From NCBI GenBank assembly GCA_027577415.1, contig JANBQS010000333.1, forward strand, positions 1 through 20,792: a stretch of 20,792 nucleotides of DNA, read 5' to 3'. The notes beneath the pieces were generated by a model. It searched no databases and had not been told where the DNA came from. It saw only the letters and a list, made by a program, of their open reading frames with translations. Shown here one piece after another: positions 1 through 8,226 of the stretch. The translations under genes and the position numbers were made by a program. This DNA comes from Coemansia sp. RSA 922 (Eukaryota; Kickxellomycota; Kickxellomycetes; Kickxellales; Kickxellaceae). Position 1 is the stretch's first letter; each line of letters starts with the position of its first letter.

Positions 1-158
1 AAGGTCAGTGCGCTTTGGATGCCGATGGAGATGTCGAATCGCTTGCGCTTGGCGAGATTCTGCAGCGCGTGGATGCGTGTACTCGCGTACCCGTGGCTCA
101 TCTGCGTACTGCGACTGGCGTTGTTGTCCGTGTGGTTTGGTGGTGGATAGTCAAACAT
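1..158 (-). CDS. N-terminal fragment of an unidentified protein, running off the left edge
   Basis: On the minus strand an ATG at 158 opens a frame that stays open to the window edge (52 whole codons). An in-frame TAA lies a few codons upstream of the ATG, so the start is plausible. The peptide begins MFDYPPPN, followed by an N/S/T-rich stretch. Residues 28-48 (IHALQNLAKRKRFDISIGIQ) look like ordinary folded or helical protein with a basic patch, KRKR. I do not recognise the family. Overlapping plus-strand frames look less protein-like (Trp/Cys/Arg-rich). The gene would be divergent from the seven-TM gene at 1023, sharing the intervening 0.86 kb. The short length is the main uncertainty, and an exon-intron boundary inside it cannot be excluded. 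Confidence 0.5.
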   Translation of the reverse strand, partial: MFDYPPPNHTDNNASRSTQMSHGYASTRIHALQNLAKRKRFDISIGIQSALT

Positions 159-1022
159 TGGATATATTTGATGACAAGTGTTTTAGTAAATCATGGTAGA
201 TAGAGTAGAATTGCTTGTAGTGCGCAGCTCAAAAATATTGGCTGACAAAAGTACGAGCTACTAAACAAATTGGCATGGCATAGACGCCTGCTTGCCGAGA
301 GGTGGGGCTATTTCTTGCAACAGTGGCAAGCCTACTGCTATAGTGTTTTGTTGGCGGGGAACTGAGATGGGCTATTTGCTGCTGCTTCTCCACACATGGC
401 TACCAGAGATCGGTGTGCATAGAAGTGGCGGGGGATATCAAAAGCCATTGCGGCTTCCTTTTAAAGCCATGGCAAAAGGACTACGCGGTATTATGCTTTC
501 GCTTTCAACATGACCCGATTTCAACACGTGTGTGCGAGCGGGCTCTTTATCACAAAACATGTTCTACAATCTACCCTTGGTCAATACTTTTGAACGAGGT
601 AAAAGCATTGTGTTTTTTTGATTTTGGTGCTGCTTGTGCAAACGAGTTGGCTAGATTGTACAAATAGCAGACCTTTCTAGCATCATTTTCTTACTCCAAA
701 GGCTACTTTCCCCCTTTGCCTTTGCTTCTTTTTGCGTCTTTCAAGTCTACTTACCAGCAAAGCTTTTAGTGGGCCGTGAGTAAAAAGGAAAGCCAAGCGT
801 TTCTTTTTCTCTCTTTTTCCACTCTGGTATTCATTTTTTTTCCCTTCCTCACTCCAACTTCATCAAGAGCAATTTCATTGCATATCGAGGCTTGCTTCTT
901 AGCTCAACACTTTATTTTACATATTTATTTTATCATTTAATAGTTTACGTGTTTATTTATTTTGAACCTCGGCTCCGTATACTAGAGTTGTCTGTCAGCA
1001 CGAAAATAACGTAGTACCAGTC
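159..1022. other. Intergenic region, probably a divergent promoter
   Basis: I see no supportable gene here; the short open frames lack protein-like composition. The last ~300 bp before the 1023 start are strongly pyrimidine-rich and then AT-rich (T/C tracts 690-860, AT-rich 905-965). This matches the T-rich 5' leaders seen upstream of other genes in the window. No clear TATAAA was found. Confidence 0.5.
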
Positions 1023-2069
1023 ATGGCCAACGGTCTGTCCGGAGGAATAGGCGCCACTATGGTAGTGGCTGTCTTTAGCTTGCTACTTATTTCAGAGTTT
1101 GCATTACTCTGCTACTGCTTCTACAAGCGCGCCTACCTCCCACTTCGATACTGTAACCTCACTAATATGTATGTAACCTACGGCTCTATGGTTATGACAT
1201 TTATTGGCTGCACATACGCTGGTGGCTATCAGAACATATACAAGGAGTGGGCAGTTTGCACAGTTACGTTGGGATGGATGGGAATGGCTCTTGGAGTACT
1301 CATTTTTATAGCCATGCTCCAAATGCGTATATACCAATTTCTATTCGTATTTGTGTGGAAGCAACGAGCAGAGGGCCTCTACTTTATTATTCCCACGGCT
1401 TATATCTTTTTATTGTCTACCATCTATGCCGCCATTGCCTTTATGATGCAGCCAAGTTTAGGGTTTGCCTATGACCCAGACACAAATGGCTGCTTGGCTC
1501 AGAACCCCATCTACTACACCGGCGTGGCATTAGTCGTAATCCAAGCTGGAATCACTGGTGGCTTACTTTACAAGGTGCGCAAGGCCGAGAGCTGCTTTAA
1601 CGAGTTTAGAGTGTTTGCTATTATTGCCGGCGTGGCTGTATTTGCTGGCATTATCGCACTCGTGCTCCGAATTGTTGCGCAAAACACGGGCAAGCTGGTC
1701 TTGGCCGGAGTCGCAACAATTGCAGTGGTGTGCCTTTCACAGCAGGTATACTTTTGGCTAATCATGGGTCGTACTGTCTATAACTGCGTGCGCTATAGCG
1801 AAAAATTCCAGATGGATTTTGTAGAAAAGATTGATGCGAACGGGCTGTCTGAGGTTTACGAAATGGCATGCAGATATCCGCTAGGCGAGATATCTCATAT
1901 GAGCGATGCTGGCCGGTCTCGCAATGTCAGCGCTAGGCAAAGCGGTGCTACAGCAGGAAGTCGGTTCTCGGGCAACATACCAGCACCCGAGATCGAATCG
2001 AAGCAGCACTTGCCAGCCAAACAGCCTGCACAAGAGAGCGGCGAAGCACTTAGTTACTACGGCATGTAA
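1023..2069 (+). CDS. Seven-transmembrane receptor-like protein (GPCR-like orphan)
   Basis: This is a 348-residue single-exon gene. Seven hydrophobic segments are visible at about residues 12-33, 48-67, 79-103, 118-141, 162-182, 196-217 and 226-248, followed by a soluble ~100-residue C-terminal tail rich in Ser, Arg and Gln. The spacing and short loops are those of a G-protein-coupled receptor. With seven segments and a cytoplasmic tail, the N-terminus would be outside. The TM4-TM5 loop carries DPDTNGC (Cys157), a candidate partner for a Cys near TM2/TM3 (Cys63 or Cys79). After TM1 there is an FYKRAYLPLRYCN stretch that faintly recalls the 7TM module of fungal RGS-type receptors, but no RGS domain follows. 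The ligand and G-protein partner are unknown. The 7TM topology is seen directly; the receptor function is inferred. The gene converges on the ACADM gene, with 134 bp between stops. Confidence 0.8.
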   Translation: MANGLSGGIGATMVVAVFSLLLISEFALLCYCFYKRAYLPLRYCNLTNMYVTYGSMVMTFIGCTYAGGYQNIYKEWAVCTVTLGWMGMALGVLIFIAMLQMRIYQFLFVFVWKQRAEGLYFIIPTAYIFLLSTIYAAIAFMMQPSLGFAYDPDTNGCLAQNPIYYTGVALVVIQAGITGGLLYKVRKAESCFNEFRVFAIIAGVAVFAGIIALVLRIVAQNTGKLVLAGVATIAVVCLSQQVYFWLIMGRTVYNCVRYSEKFQMDFVEKIDANGLSEVYEMACRYPLGEISHMSDAGRSRNVSARQSGATAGSRFSGNIPAPEIESKQHLPAKQPAQESGEALSYYGM

Positions 2070-2158
2070 GCCATAAAATAGAGGCACAAGTAGTGGCCAT
2101 GTTTATTTACCACTGCCTGGCGCAGTTGGGTCCTATGTTTCATGTTATACTCAATACA

Positions 2159-2164
2159 TTTATT
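2159..2164 (-). terminator. Polyadenylation signal AATAAA for the ACADM gene
   Basis: TTTATT on the plus strand reads AATAAA on the minus strand, about 40 bp past the stop codon at 2204. It lies in the short convergent interval shared with the 3' end of the seven-TM gene, so the two 3' UTRs probably overlap. Confidence 0.55.
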
Positions 2165-2203
2165 CAATTCTTAACAAAGCAAGTGTGGCCGCCAAGGTCC
2201 AAT

Positions 2204-3463
2204 CTAAAGCCCCTGCTTGGCAGTGTCAGCAATAGTACGCGAGATAATCAAGCGCTGGATCTGGGAAGTGCCCTCGTATATGGTGAAGATCTTGGCGTCT
2301 CTCATGAGCTTCTCCACGGGGTAGTCGCAGTTGAATCCGTTGCCGCCAAAGATTTGCACGGCGTCGGAGGCGCACTTGTTGGCCGTTTCGGAGGCCAGGG
2401 CCTTGGCAATTGACGCGTAGTAGGTGTTTCTCTGGTTCTGGTCGCGCAGCCAGGCCGCACGCCAGACCATCATCCGCGACGCCTCAATGTTGATGGCCAT
2501 GTCAGCTAGCATAAATGCCACGGCCTGGTGCTCGATGATCTGCTTGCCCATGGTCTTGCGCTGCAGTGCGTAGGCTGACGCCTCGTCCATGGCGCGCTGA
2601 GCCAGACCCACAGCCGCAGATGCCACCAACGGCCGCGTAATGTCAAATGCACCCATGGCAATCTTGAATCCTTGTCCAACCTCGCCTAGACGGTTCTCGT
2701 CGGGTACCTCAACATCTTCAAATGTGATACCACGGGTGTCTGAGGCGCGCTGGCCCATGTTCCACTCCTTGCGGCCTACGGTGATACCCGGGCTGTTGCC
2801 ATCAACGATAAAACCAGTAAATGCCTTGCCCGCGTTGGCAGCAGGGTCAGTCTTGGCCAGAAGGAAGTACCAATTGGCCTTGCCGCCGTTAGTGATCCAC
2901 ATCTTTTGCCCATTGACCACCCACTTGTCGCCCTTCTTCACCGCCGTCGTCTTAGCGCCAGCCACGTCCGAGCCAGCTCCCGGCTCAGTAACGCAGTAGG
3001 CTGCCATGAGGGGCTCCTCACTCATGCGACCCAAGTACTTTTTCTTCTGCGCGTCGTTAGCCGCCAGAATCACGGGCGCTTCGGCGAGGGTATTAGCCTC
3101 AATCGCCGTCTGAATACCTGTGCAGCCATAGGCAAGTTGCTCGGACACCAAGGCAGAGTCGAATACGCCAAAACCTAATCCTCCGTACTCTGTGGGAATG
3201 TGGCAGTTGACTAGTCCCAACTCCCAGGCCTGCTTGATGATATCGACTGGGTACTCTCCGGTCTTGTCGTGGTGCGGTGCTGCGGGGATAATAACATCGC
3301 GGACAAACTGCCGTGCAGCTCCTTGCACCGACAGCTGGTCCTCGGATAGCTGGAACCCGAGAGCAGGCGCAGCTGCGCTGCTGCCACCGCTGCGAGCGGC
3401 TGAGGTAGTGCTGAAGGCACGAGCAGACTTGCGCAGACTAGTCAAAAGCAGTGAGCGAGTCAT
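2204..3463 (-). CDS. ACADM: Medium-chain-type acyl-CoA dehydrogenase, mitochondrial
   Basis: This FAD enzyme catalyses the first step of mitochondrial fatty-acid beta-oxidation, forming trans-2-enoyl-CoA and passing electrons to ETF. The 419-residue protein closely follows the mammalian medium-chain enzyme from memory: DKTGEYP, ELAYGCTG, the FAD/substrate segment [15 protein letters not shown], the [15 protein letters not shown] block, MGQR.SDTRGI, and the C-terminal IFGGNGF and [12 protein letters not shown]. The catalytic base is the Glu of [11 protein letters not shown] (residue 397). I chose the ATG at 3463 because it begins a typical mitochondrial presequence ([20 protein letters not shown]: Arg/Ser-rich, no acids). 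An in-frame ATG at 3526 would add 21 Thr/Ser-rich residues that look like 5' leader. The C-terminus (KQGL) is not a peroxisomal SKL signal. Chain-length specificity is inferred from similarity only. Confidence 0.95.
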   Translation of the reverse strand: MTRSLLLTSLRKSARAFSTTSAARSGGSSAAAPALGFQLSEDQLSVQGAARQFVRDVIIPAAPHHDKTGEYPVDIIKQAWELGLVNCHIPTEYGGLGFGVFDSALVSEQLAYGCTGIQTAIEANTLAEAPVILAANDAQKKKYLGRMSEEPLMAAYCVTEPGAGSDVAGAKTTAVKKGDKWVVNGQKMWITNGGKANWYFLLAKTDPAANAGKAFTGFIVDGNSPGITVGRKEWNMGQRASDTRGITFEDVEVPDENRLGEVGQGFKIAMGAFDITRPLVASAAVGLAQRAMDEASAYALQRKTMGKQIIEHQAVAFMLADMAINIEASRMMVWRAAWLRDQNQRNTYYASIAKALASETANKCASDAVQIFGGNGFNCDYPVEKLMRDAKIFTIYEGTSQIQRLIISRTIADTAKQGL

Positions 3464-3675
3464 TGAAGATAAAGTTGTAAGGCGTGTAGTAGTAGTAATA
3501 GTATTTGCGTTGAGAGAAGAATACAAAAAAGATAAGGAAAGGCGAGATGTCTAGCGGCGGCGAGGACAAGGAACTTCGTGCTCAGCATGTGAAATGCGAA
3601 AAGTGCACGTGTCAGGGTAAGGGCACACATGGATGATTTTCGGATCAAGCCAAATCGGCTAGTGAAGTGTAAAAC

Positions 3676-3681
3676 TTTATT
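3676..3681 (-). terminator. Polyadenylation signal AATAAA for the two-TM Pro-rich gene
   Basis: TTTATT on the plus strand gives AATAAA on the minus strand, 49 bp beyond the stop codon at 3730. The downstream minus-strand gene (ACADM) starts about 210 bp further on. Confidence 0.5.
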
Positions 3682-3729
3682 CTTATTATTTATGTTGACA
3701 TAGAAGCATCATAGCAAAGGTCCTCTCAT

Positions 3730-4347
3730 TTACAGCTGCGACGGGTTGACCGGTGGCTGCTGCTGCGGCTGCTGCTGCATAGGCTGCGGGTACTGCTGCG
3801 GGTAGTAGTTAAAGTTGGGGTTGGGCTGCTGACCGGGTGGTGGTGGGCCGTAGGCGGGCTGAGGATAGGGGGCTCCAGCGTAGCCTTGTTGCTGAGGCTG
3901 CTGCCACTGGGTGCCTGGCGGTGGGTAGAAAGCGGGGGCGCCGTTGTTCGCGTAAACATATGTGACACCCTGGGTCATGAACTGGCTGGGGTCTCTCAGC
4001 TTCCTCATTATCCGGCGGTACCTCACAATGTAGAAGATGAGAACACACAAGGAAACCAAAGCCACGCCACCACATACAGCCGCCCTCCAGGTATAGAAGG
4101 TCGAGCCGTAGTAGTAATACGAGCCGTAGTAAGAAGAATAAGATGAGCGAGGGCGAGTAGCAGCCAGGTAAGCGTAGTAGCCACAGAGCGCTGCGTTGGC
4201 GAGGAAGACCAGAACGCTGAGCACTATTAGAGTGACATACCACACCCGGGCCTTGCTGATGCGCTTCGCGGTCGCCGCATCAGCCTGCTGAGGCGGTACC
4301 TGCTGAGGCGATACCTCTTTTGCCAATACCTCCTGTGACTGCGACAT
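3730..4347 (-). CDS. Two-TM membrane protein with Pro/Gln/Tyr-rich tail, function unknown
   Basis: The protein has 205 residues. It starts with a polar, Gln-rich N-terminus (1-33), then TM1 at about 36-61, a 26-residue loop made almost only of Ser, Tyr and Gly (69-82), TM2 at about 88-108, a basic stop-transfer patch (RYRRIMRKLR, 109-118), and an ~85-residue tail very rich in Pro, Gln, Tyr and Gly. By the positive-inside rule both ends are cytosolic and the Tyr/Ser loop is luminal or external. The tail has repeated YPxP/PxY-like motifs, the kind that bind WW- or SH3-type domains in other proteins; binding here is inference. I do not recognise a named family. The start is the first ATG after the leader, and a TATA-like TGTATATAG lies ~120 bp upstream. 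The gene is tandem with ACADM and divergent from the gene at 7183. Confidence 0.75.
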   Translation of the reverse strand: MSQSQEVLAKEVSPQQVPPQQADAATAKRISKARVWYVTLIVLSVLVFLANAALCGYYAYLAATRPRSSYSSYYGSYYYYGSTFYTWRAAVCGGVALVSLCVLIFYIVRYRRIMRKLRDPSQFMTQGVTYVYANNGAPAFYPPPGTQWQQPQQQGYAGAPYPQPAYGPPPPGQQPNPNFNYYPQQYPQPMQQQPQQQPPVNPSQL

Positions 4348-4467
4348 GTTTTCTAGTGCGGTTATAGGAAAAACTCTAGTAGAGAGTAGGACGAGACGAT
4401 AAAAGGTAGAAAAAAAGGGGAGAAAACAGCCTGAGTAGGAAAAAGGAGGCGTCTCAGGGCCTGCTTA

Positions 4468-4476
4468 CTATATACA
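4468..4476 (-). promoter_or_regulatory. TATA-like element upstream of the two-TM gene
   Basis: The minus strand reads TGTATATAG, about 120 bp upstream of the ATG at 4347. That is a suitable distance for a core promoter with a ~90-nt leader. The evidence is position and match only. Confidence 0.35.
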
Positions 4477-4955
4477 ATACCGGGTCACTCTCATCGCGTG
4501 GGTGCATTAGTTGAAACAATCTGCAAGTCGCTTTAGATGGACACGCCAGCTGTACCACGTTTACGCAAAATCGCCCAACAGGAAATCAGCACTTGTAAGC
4601 TCGGAAGCACTGTCGATCTCTCATGCAAACAAAGAGACAACTTGTGCTTTGTGTTTGGGACCGATTTCTTCTTTGTCTGGTCTGATTAGCATGAATTTCA
4701 AACCTTCCATGTTGTGTAGATCATCTCTTCTCCCCCAAGACAGCCGCAGCAAGAGGGATAGCCCAAGTAGGACTTGTATATGGGAAGCGATAATCAGACG
4801 CATGAAATTGCACATTGTATGCGCTGACCTGGCACCGTCGCTGCTGAACCACCGGTCCGAGGCAGCTGACCAACCAATTAATTTCAGCAGCTAACGGTCT
4901 ACTGCGGCAGTTGATTGCGCGACTCAACAATATCGGTGACGACGTATGACCAGCT

Positions 4956-4971
4956 GGGGTCTGATGACCCC
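4956..4971. repeat. Perfect inverted repeat, 6-bp stem with 4-nt loop
   Basis: GGGGTC, a TGAT spacer, then GACCCC form a perfect hairpin or palindromic site in the gene-free region. It may be chance, a binding site for a dimeric regulator, or RNA structure. Nothing nearby decides. Confidence 0.6.
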
Positions 4972-5310
4972 TTATATTGAAGCAGTAATCGCTGGATCTG
5001 TCCATGACTCCCCCACTTTCGTTTTTTTTAATACTCCACGTGTAGTTACTAATACAACGGCAGTAGAGAAGAGTGAGGGGGCATAGTCTGAATGCCCTCT
5101 TCCCCGCGCCCCCACATACCTGTTAAGTGCTCCTGAAAAGGCCAGGTGTGCCTTACTGCGGTTCTGCCCTCGTGTGAGTATATCCTAAAAACAACAACAA
5201 ATGTGTTACTGGTTTGCAAAATAGGCTGCCAAGGCAGTGTATGTCTAATCCCTGTGAACACGCTCCCCAGAGCGCCATGCATTAAGCAAAAAGAATGTAC
5301 ACTAGTGTCA

Positions 5311-5338
5311 ACACCGACACACCGACACACCGACACAC
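5311..5338 (+). repeat. Short tandem repeat, 8-bp unit ACACCGAC, 3.5 copies
   Basis: Three exact copies of ACACCGAC are followed by ACAC, and the next bases (TGATAC) are a degenerate continuation. This is a minor minisatellite in non-coding DNA with no visible function. Confidence 0.9.
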
Positions 5339-6723
5339 TGATACAGTACAAGGCACCAAGTAAGAATCAGCACGCCACCTGAGGTACGTAAACGCGATAA
5401 TCCAAATGCGGCGTGGTTTGAGGCTTCTTCAATGGGAGCTTTCAATTTCATTCCAAGCAGGGCATTGACACAATCCCGTTTGTAGGCATGGCTTGGCGAG
5501 TAGGCGATCAGCCCTGATTCATGTCGTATATTTAATTATGTTGTGCGCCTTTGAGTGGGGATAGTGGCAATGCCAAATAACTGAAATGTGGCGGCTGCCG
5601 CTAAAATAACCACGAGCCCCCCCAAAAAAGTGACAGCTATACTAGCTGCTCACAGTCGACCTGCTTCGCTTGGCCCCTGGGCCCTTATTTTTGCGCAATA
5701 GTGCCAATAAAAAATGGGGAGGGACCGTGCTGATATTAGGGAAATATGCTGGATACAGGGGTGGTCAGCGACGTAGACGTTTTTATTTTATTTATTTGTT
5801 TACAAAATTTTGGTCGTTGAGCAGTAGAGTGCTTGGCACTAGACAATGGTTTGTAGACTATATGACAATATACAAAATAATTTATCAATCTGTCAAATGT
5901 GTAGAACTAGCATCAGCCTTGGTTGCACCATGTTGCTCTGCCTTGCTTAGCAACAAGCGAAACTCAAGACGGCGTAGGCATGCGGAACCAAGAGGGCATG
6001 AGAGAGTTGAGGGACGCCTTGTCTTCTCCGCATACGGAATATGGCTTACAGCTCGGCGAGCAACACTCAATTAAATAGAAAAAATGACGCCCCTCATCCA
6101 AAAATAAGTGGCAGAGCAGCTGACTCTAGCCACTAAGCAATGGATAAGAAACAATACTACTTTTATTGACAGAGGCAGTCGCGGTCAGTACACACGAACA
6201 GCATTAAACCAACCTAGAGTAGAAGGGCCGAACTGGGCTAGAAAAAAACATGGCTAATTATGACTAGAACTACTTGCTGGTACATTTCCCACATCTCTGA
6301 CCTTCAACATGTGTCCGTAAGCGTGACATCACTGAGGACCATTCATGTGGCAGCAGCAGATACATGATTGGATGACCCAGTGATGAACGCGAACAAAGCC
6401 TGCTGCATTACACAAGCAGACTGATTGCAAATAAAGCACTCGGGTGACTTTTTTGGGCACCGCAGCAACTGATGTCGCAATACCCAAAACCATGACCACA
6501 AATATCATTCTTCATTGGAACGACATCGTCCTCCATTTTATTGCGTGCTAAGGGATTGCATTGCTTGGCAAATCCTGTCTTACGCGATTGTTCACGAGCC
6601 TGACGGTGGATTTTAGAGAGCGCGAGTAAACAATAGCAAGAGAAAAAAAACAGCACTCGGGCCCACTAGGCGTTGCCTAATTTTTTTTCCATTACGGTGC
6701 CTGCGCGGACTGCGAAAAATAGC

Positions 6724-6880
6724 CATGTGGGGGGGTGACTACGATAAAAGCGGAGGAAGAGGGGGGTGTGCACACGACCATGGCCTCCAACACGCCCCCC
6801 CCTTACATGGCCTACCCCCCTGCTGCCAGTACGTATCCCTGCTTTCAAGAGCACTTGTCCTCGTCTCATCCCCCCGTGGT
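6724..6880. promoter_or_regulatory. G-run/C-run cluster upstream of the 7183 gene
   Basis: Runs of G (about 6727-6734 and 6761-6767) are followed by runs of C (about 6794-6803, 6814-6820 and 6870-6876). The GGGGGGTGTG block and the downstream CACGCCCCCC block are nearly complementary, so a hairpin with one mismatch is possible. Several AGGGG/CCCCT pentamers fit fungal C2H2 zinc-finger sites such as the stress-response element. That identity is an inference from motif matching only. Confidence 0.3.
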
Positions 6881-6971
6881 CGCTTGCGGGTTTTTTTTTT
6901 GGGCTGTCACTCCAAGGTGGCCAATTTTAAAGACAAGTGTTTTCTCCCTCCCCTTCTGAACGCACAGGATG

Positions 6972-6979
6972 TATATATA
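6972..6979 (+). promoter_or_regulatory. TATA element upstream of the 7183 gene
   Basis: The sequence GTATATATAC lies ~205 bp before the ATG at 7183, followed by a T/C-rich leader as seen before other genes here. The match and position suggest a TATA box with a long 5' UTR. Confidence 0.45.
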
Positions 6980-7182
6980 CACAGCATCGCACCTGCTTTA
7001 TTCGAGAGGACCACTCCATTTTTATTTATTCTTTATTCACGCACACATCTCCATCTCTGTTCTTGCATAACTTTTTTTATCTACATACTCTATATTTATT
7101 TATTTCCCTTTTACTCCGACTCTACAGAGCTCGGCTTTTGAAGTGCTAATCTGAAGCCAATCCTTTTTTTATTCATTCGTCC

Positions 7183-7881
7183 ATGTCTTTGTTCTCCATG
7201 CCAACAGACTCTGAGTTTATCTTGGCTCAGGGTCGAATGGCACAGGAAACTAGGCGACGCAGAATGAGCGACGCCAGTGTTCCGTCAGCCATGTCAACGA
7301 TATCCACACGTTCAAACCCACAGTGCGATCAGTATCCAGGCCGTGCACATGAGCGGCGACGCAACACGCTGGGCAGCACGATGTTTCAGACTCCACCGCC
7401 TCCAAACTCAGCGGGCATGTTTCCTCCCACACCAACACGGCCGTCAACATCGCCACGTCCGGCTTGTGCAGTCAACAATTTGACCGCTGCTGGGCGTGTT
7501 GATATATCGCCCCTACCATTGCAAGCAGCCGCGTATAAAGACAGCCCGCATGTGTTATTTCTGATGCCACTTACACCGCCGCAGTCTCCAGCCGCCGCTC
7601 GGTCATTGACATCAATGCAGTCAACATGTCAGCAACTGCGCCGCACAAATGCAAATATGCTGCCATTGGCGACAATCCCCGAACGACTCGCTTCGGTAAA
7701 CGAGGAGGCGTTTATTGACAAAAGCACACATCGTTCGCCACCGCCTGCCTTCAACATTTTGACAGCTGCAGCAGAGTCTTGCGAGGACATGGAAAATAGT
7801 CGCCACATTGTGTTAGGCAGTAAAAAGATTCGTTTGGCTCGGCCGCGGCTTGTGCAAATTTTACCTTCAGGCAACAAATAA
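7183..7881 (+). CDS. Ser/Pro-rich, probably disordered orphan protein with many proline-directed phosphosite motifs
   Basis: The protein has 232 residues with no recognisable fold, membrane segment or signal peptide. Composition is Ser/Thr/Pro/Ala/Arg-rich. It has at least seven SP/TP dipeptides (around residues 70, 83, 90, 109, 121, 131-135 and 185), including TPPQSP, which are minimal CDK/MAPK sites. RRRRMS at 24-29 is a basophilic kinase site. Better-conserved-looking short segments are PLATIPERLASVNEEAFID (161-179) and the basic C-terminal KKIRLARPRLVQIL (214-227), which may be docking motifs. The start is the first ATG after a T/C-rich leader; a second in-frame ATG follows five codons later. 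Being a small, phosphosite-rich protein, it could be a cell-cycle or signalling regulator, but that is only inference. It is divergent from the two-TM gene and convergent with the FHA kinase. Confidence 0.7.
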   Translation: MSLFSMPTDSEFILAQGRMAQETRRRRMSDASVPSAMSTISTRSNPQCDQYPGRAHERRRNTLGSTMFQTPPPPNSAGMFPPTPTRPSTSPRPACAVNNLTAAGRVDISPLPLQAAAYKDSPHVLFLMPLTPPQSPAAARSLTSMQSTCQQLRRTNANMLPLATIPERLASVNEEAFIDKSTHRSPPPAFNILTAAAESCEDMENSRHIVLGSKKIRLARPRLVQILPSGNK

Positions 7882-8226
7882 GTCTGGTACCTATTTGTTT
7901 GTCATTTTGTAATTTACCACTTTTATCTCTTTTTTTGCATATATAAAAAAAACACACAATTCTAACATGTATCTAAATAGGCAAGACACAATTACGACGC
8001 TTAGCGCGCGGAACTTGTTACCCCCCAGCCTCTTTTCCACCATCTGCATCTGTTGCAGGAATGCAGCTGACGTGGTACATTTCCAAATGGCTTGACTAAA
8101 TAAAATGAGTACTCGTGTCTTTGTTAAAAATAGGGCTGCAAAAAAAAAAAAATCAAATGCTGCTCGGGTGCGCAATATGTGAAACGCAAAACATCAAGAG
8201 CATTTGTCATAATGTCAAGCGTTGGT
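7882..8226. other. Convergent 3' intergenic interval
   Basis: This is the AT-rich interval between the stop codons of the 7183 gene and the FHA kinase. It contains AATAAA on the plus strand at 8099-8104 and A-runs at 7945-7952 and 8140-8151. No gene is visible. Confidence 0.6.

Larger units (their letters stand above)
4348..6960. other. Long gene-free stretch between divergent genes
   Basis: About 2.6 kb lies between divergently oriented genes and contains no open frame with convincing protein composition, no tRNA T-arm motif and no recognisable snRNA. The short frames on both strands look random (many Cys/Trp/His, no domain, no splice structure I could join). Visible structures are a perfect short hairpin at 4956-4971, an 8-bp tandem repeat at 5311-5338, and scattered AATAAA-like signals on both strands: about 5706 and 6430 on plus, about 5790 and 6169 on minus. 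The last could mark non-coding transcripts. The stretch is long for this otherwise compact window. Confidence 0.5.

Noticed and set aside
4511..4894. 127-codon plus frame, with overlapping minus frames (one ending in MEGLKFMLIRPDKEEIGP...)
   Set aside because: The frames on both strands overlap and none shows a family, start context or splice structure; the minus peptide looks mildly protein-like but is too short to support.
5670..6074. 134-codon plus frame in the gene-free stretch
   Set aside because: Its composition is random (Arg runs, AT-rich Phe/Tyr/Ile block over a TTTATTTTATTTATT stretch), and it is countered by minus-strand polyadenylation-like signals.
6380..6424. Possible C/D-box snoRNA (GTGATGA at 6380, CTGA at 6421)
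   Set aside because: The boxes are only ~35 nt apart and there is no terminal stem, so it does not fit a normal C/D snoRNA.
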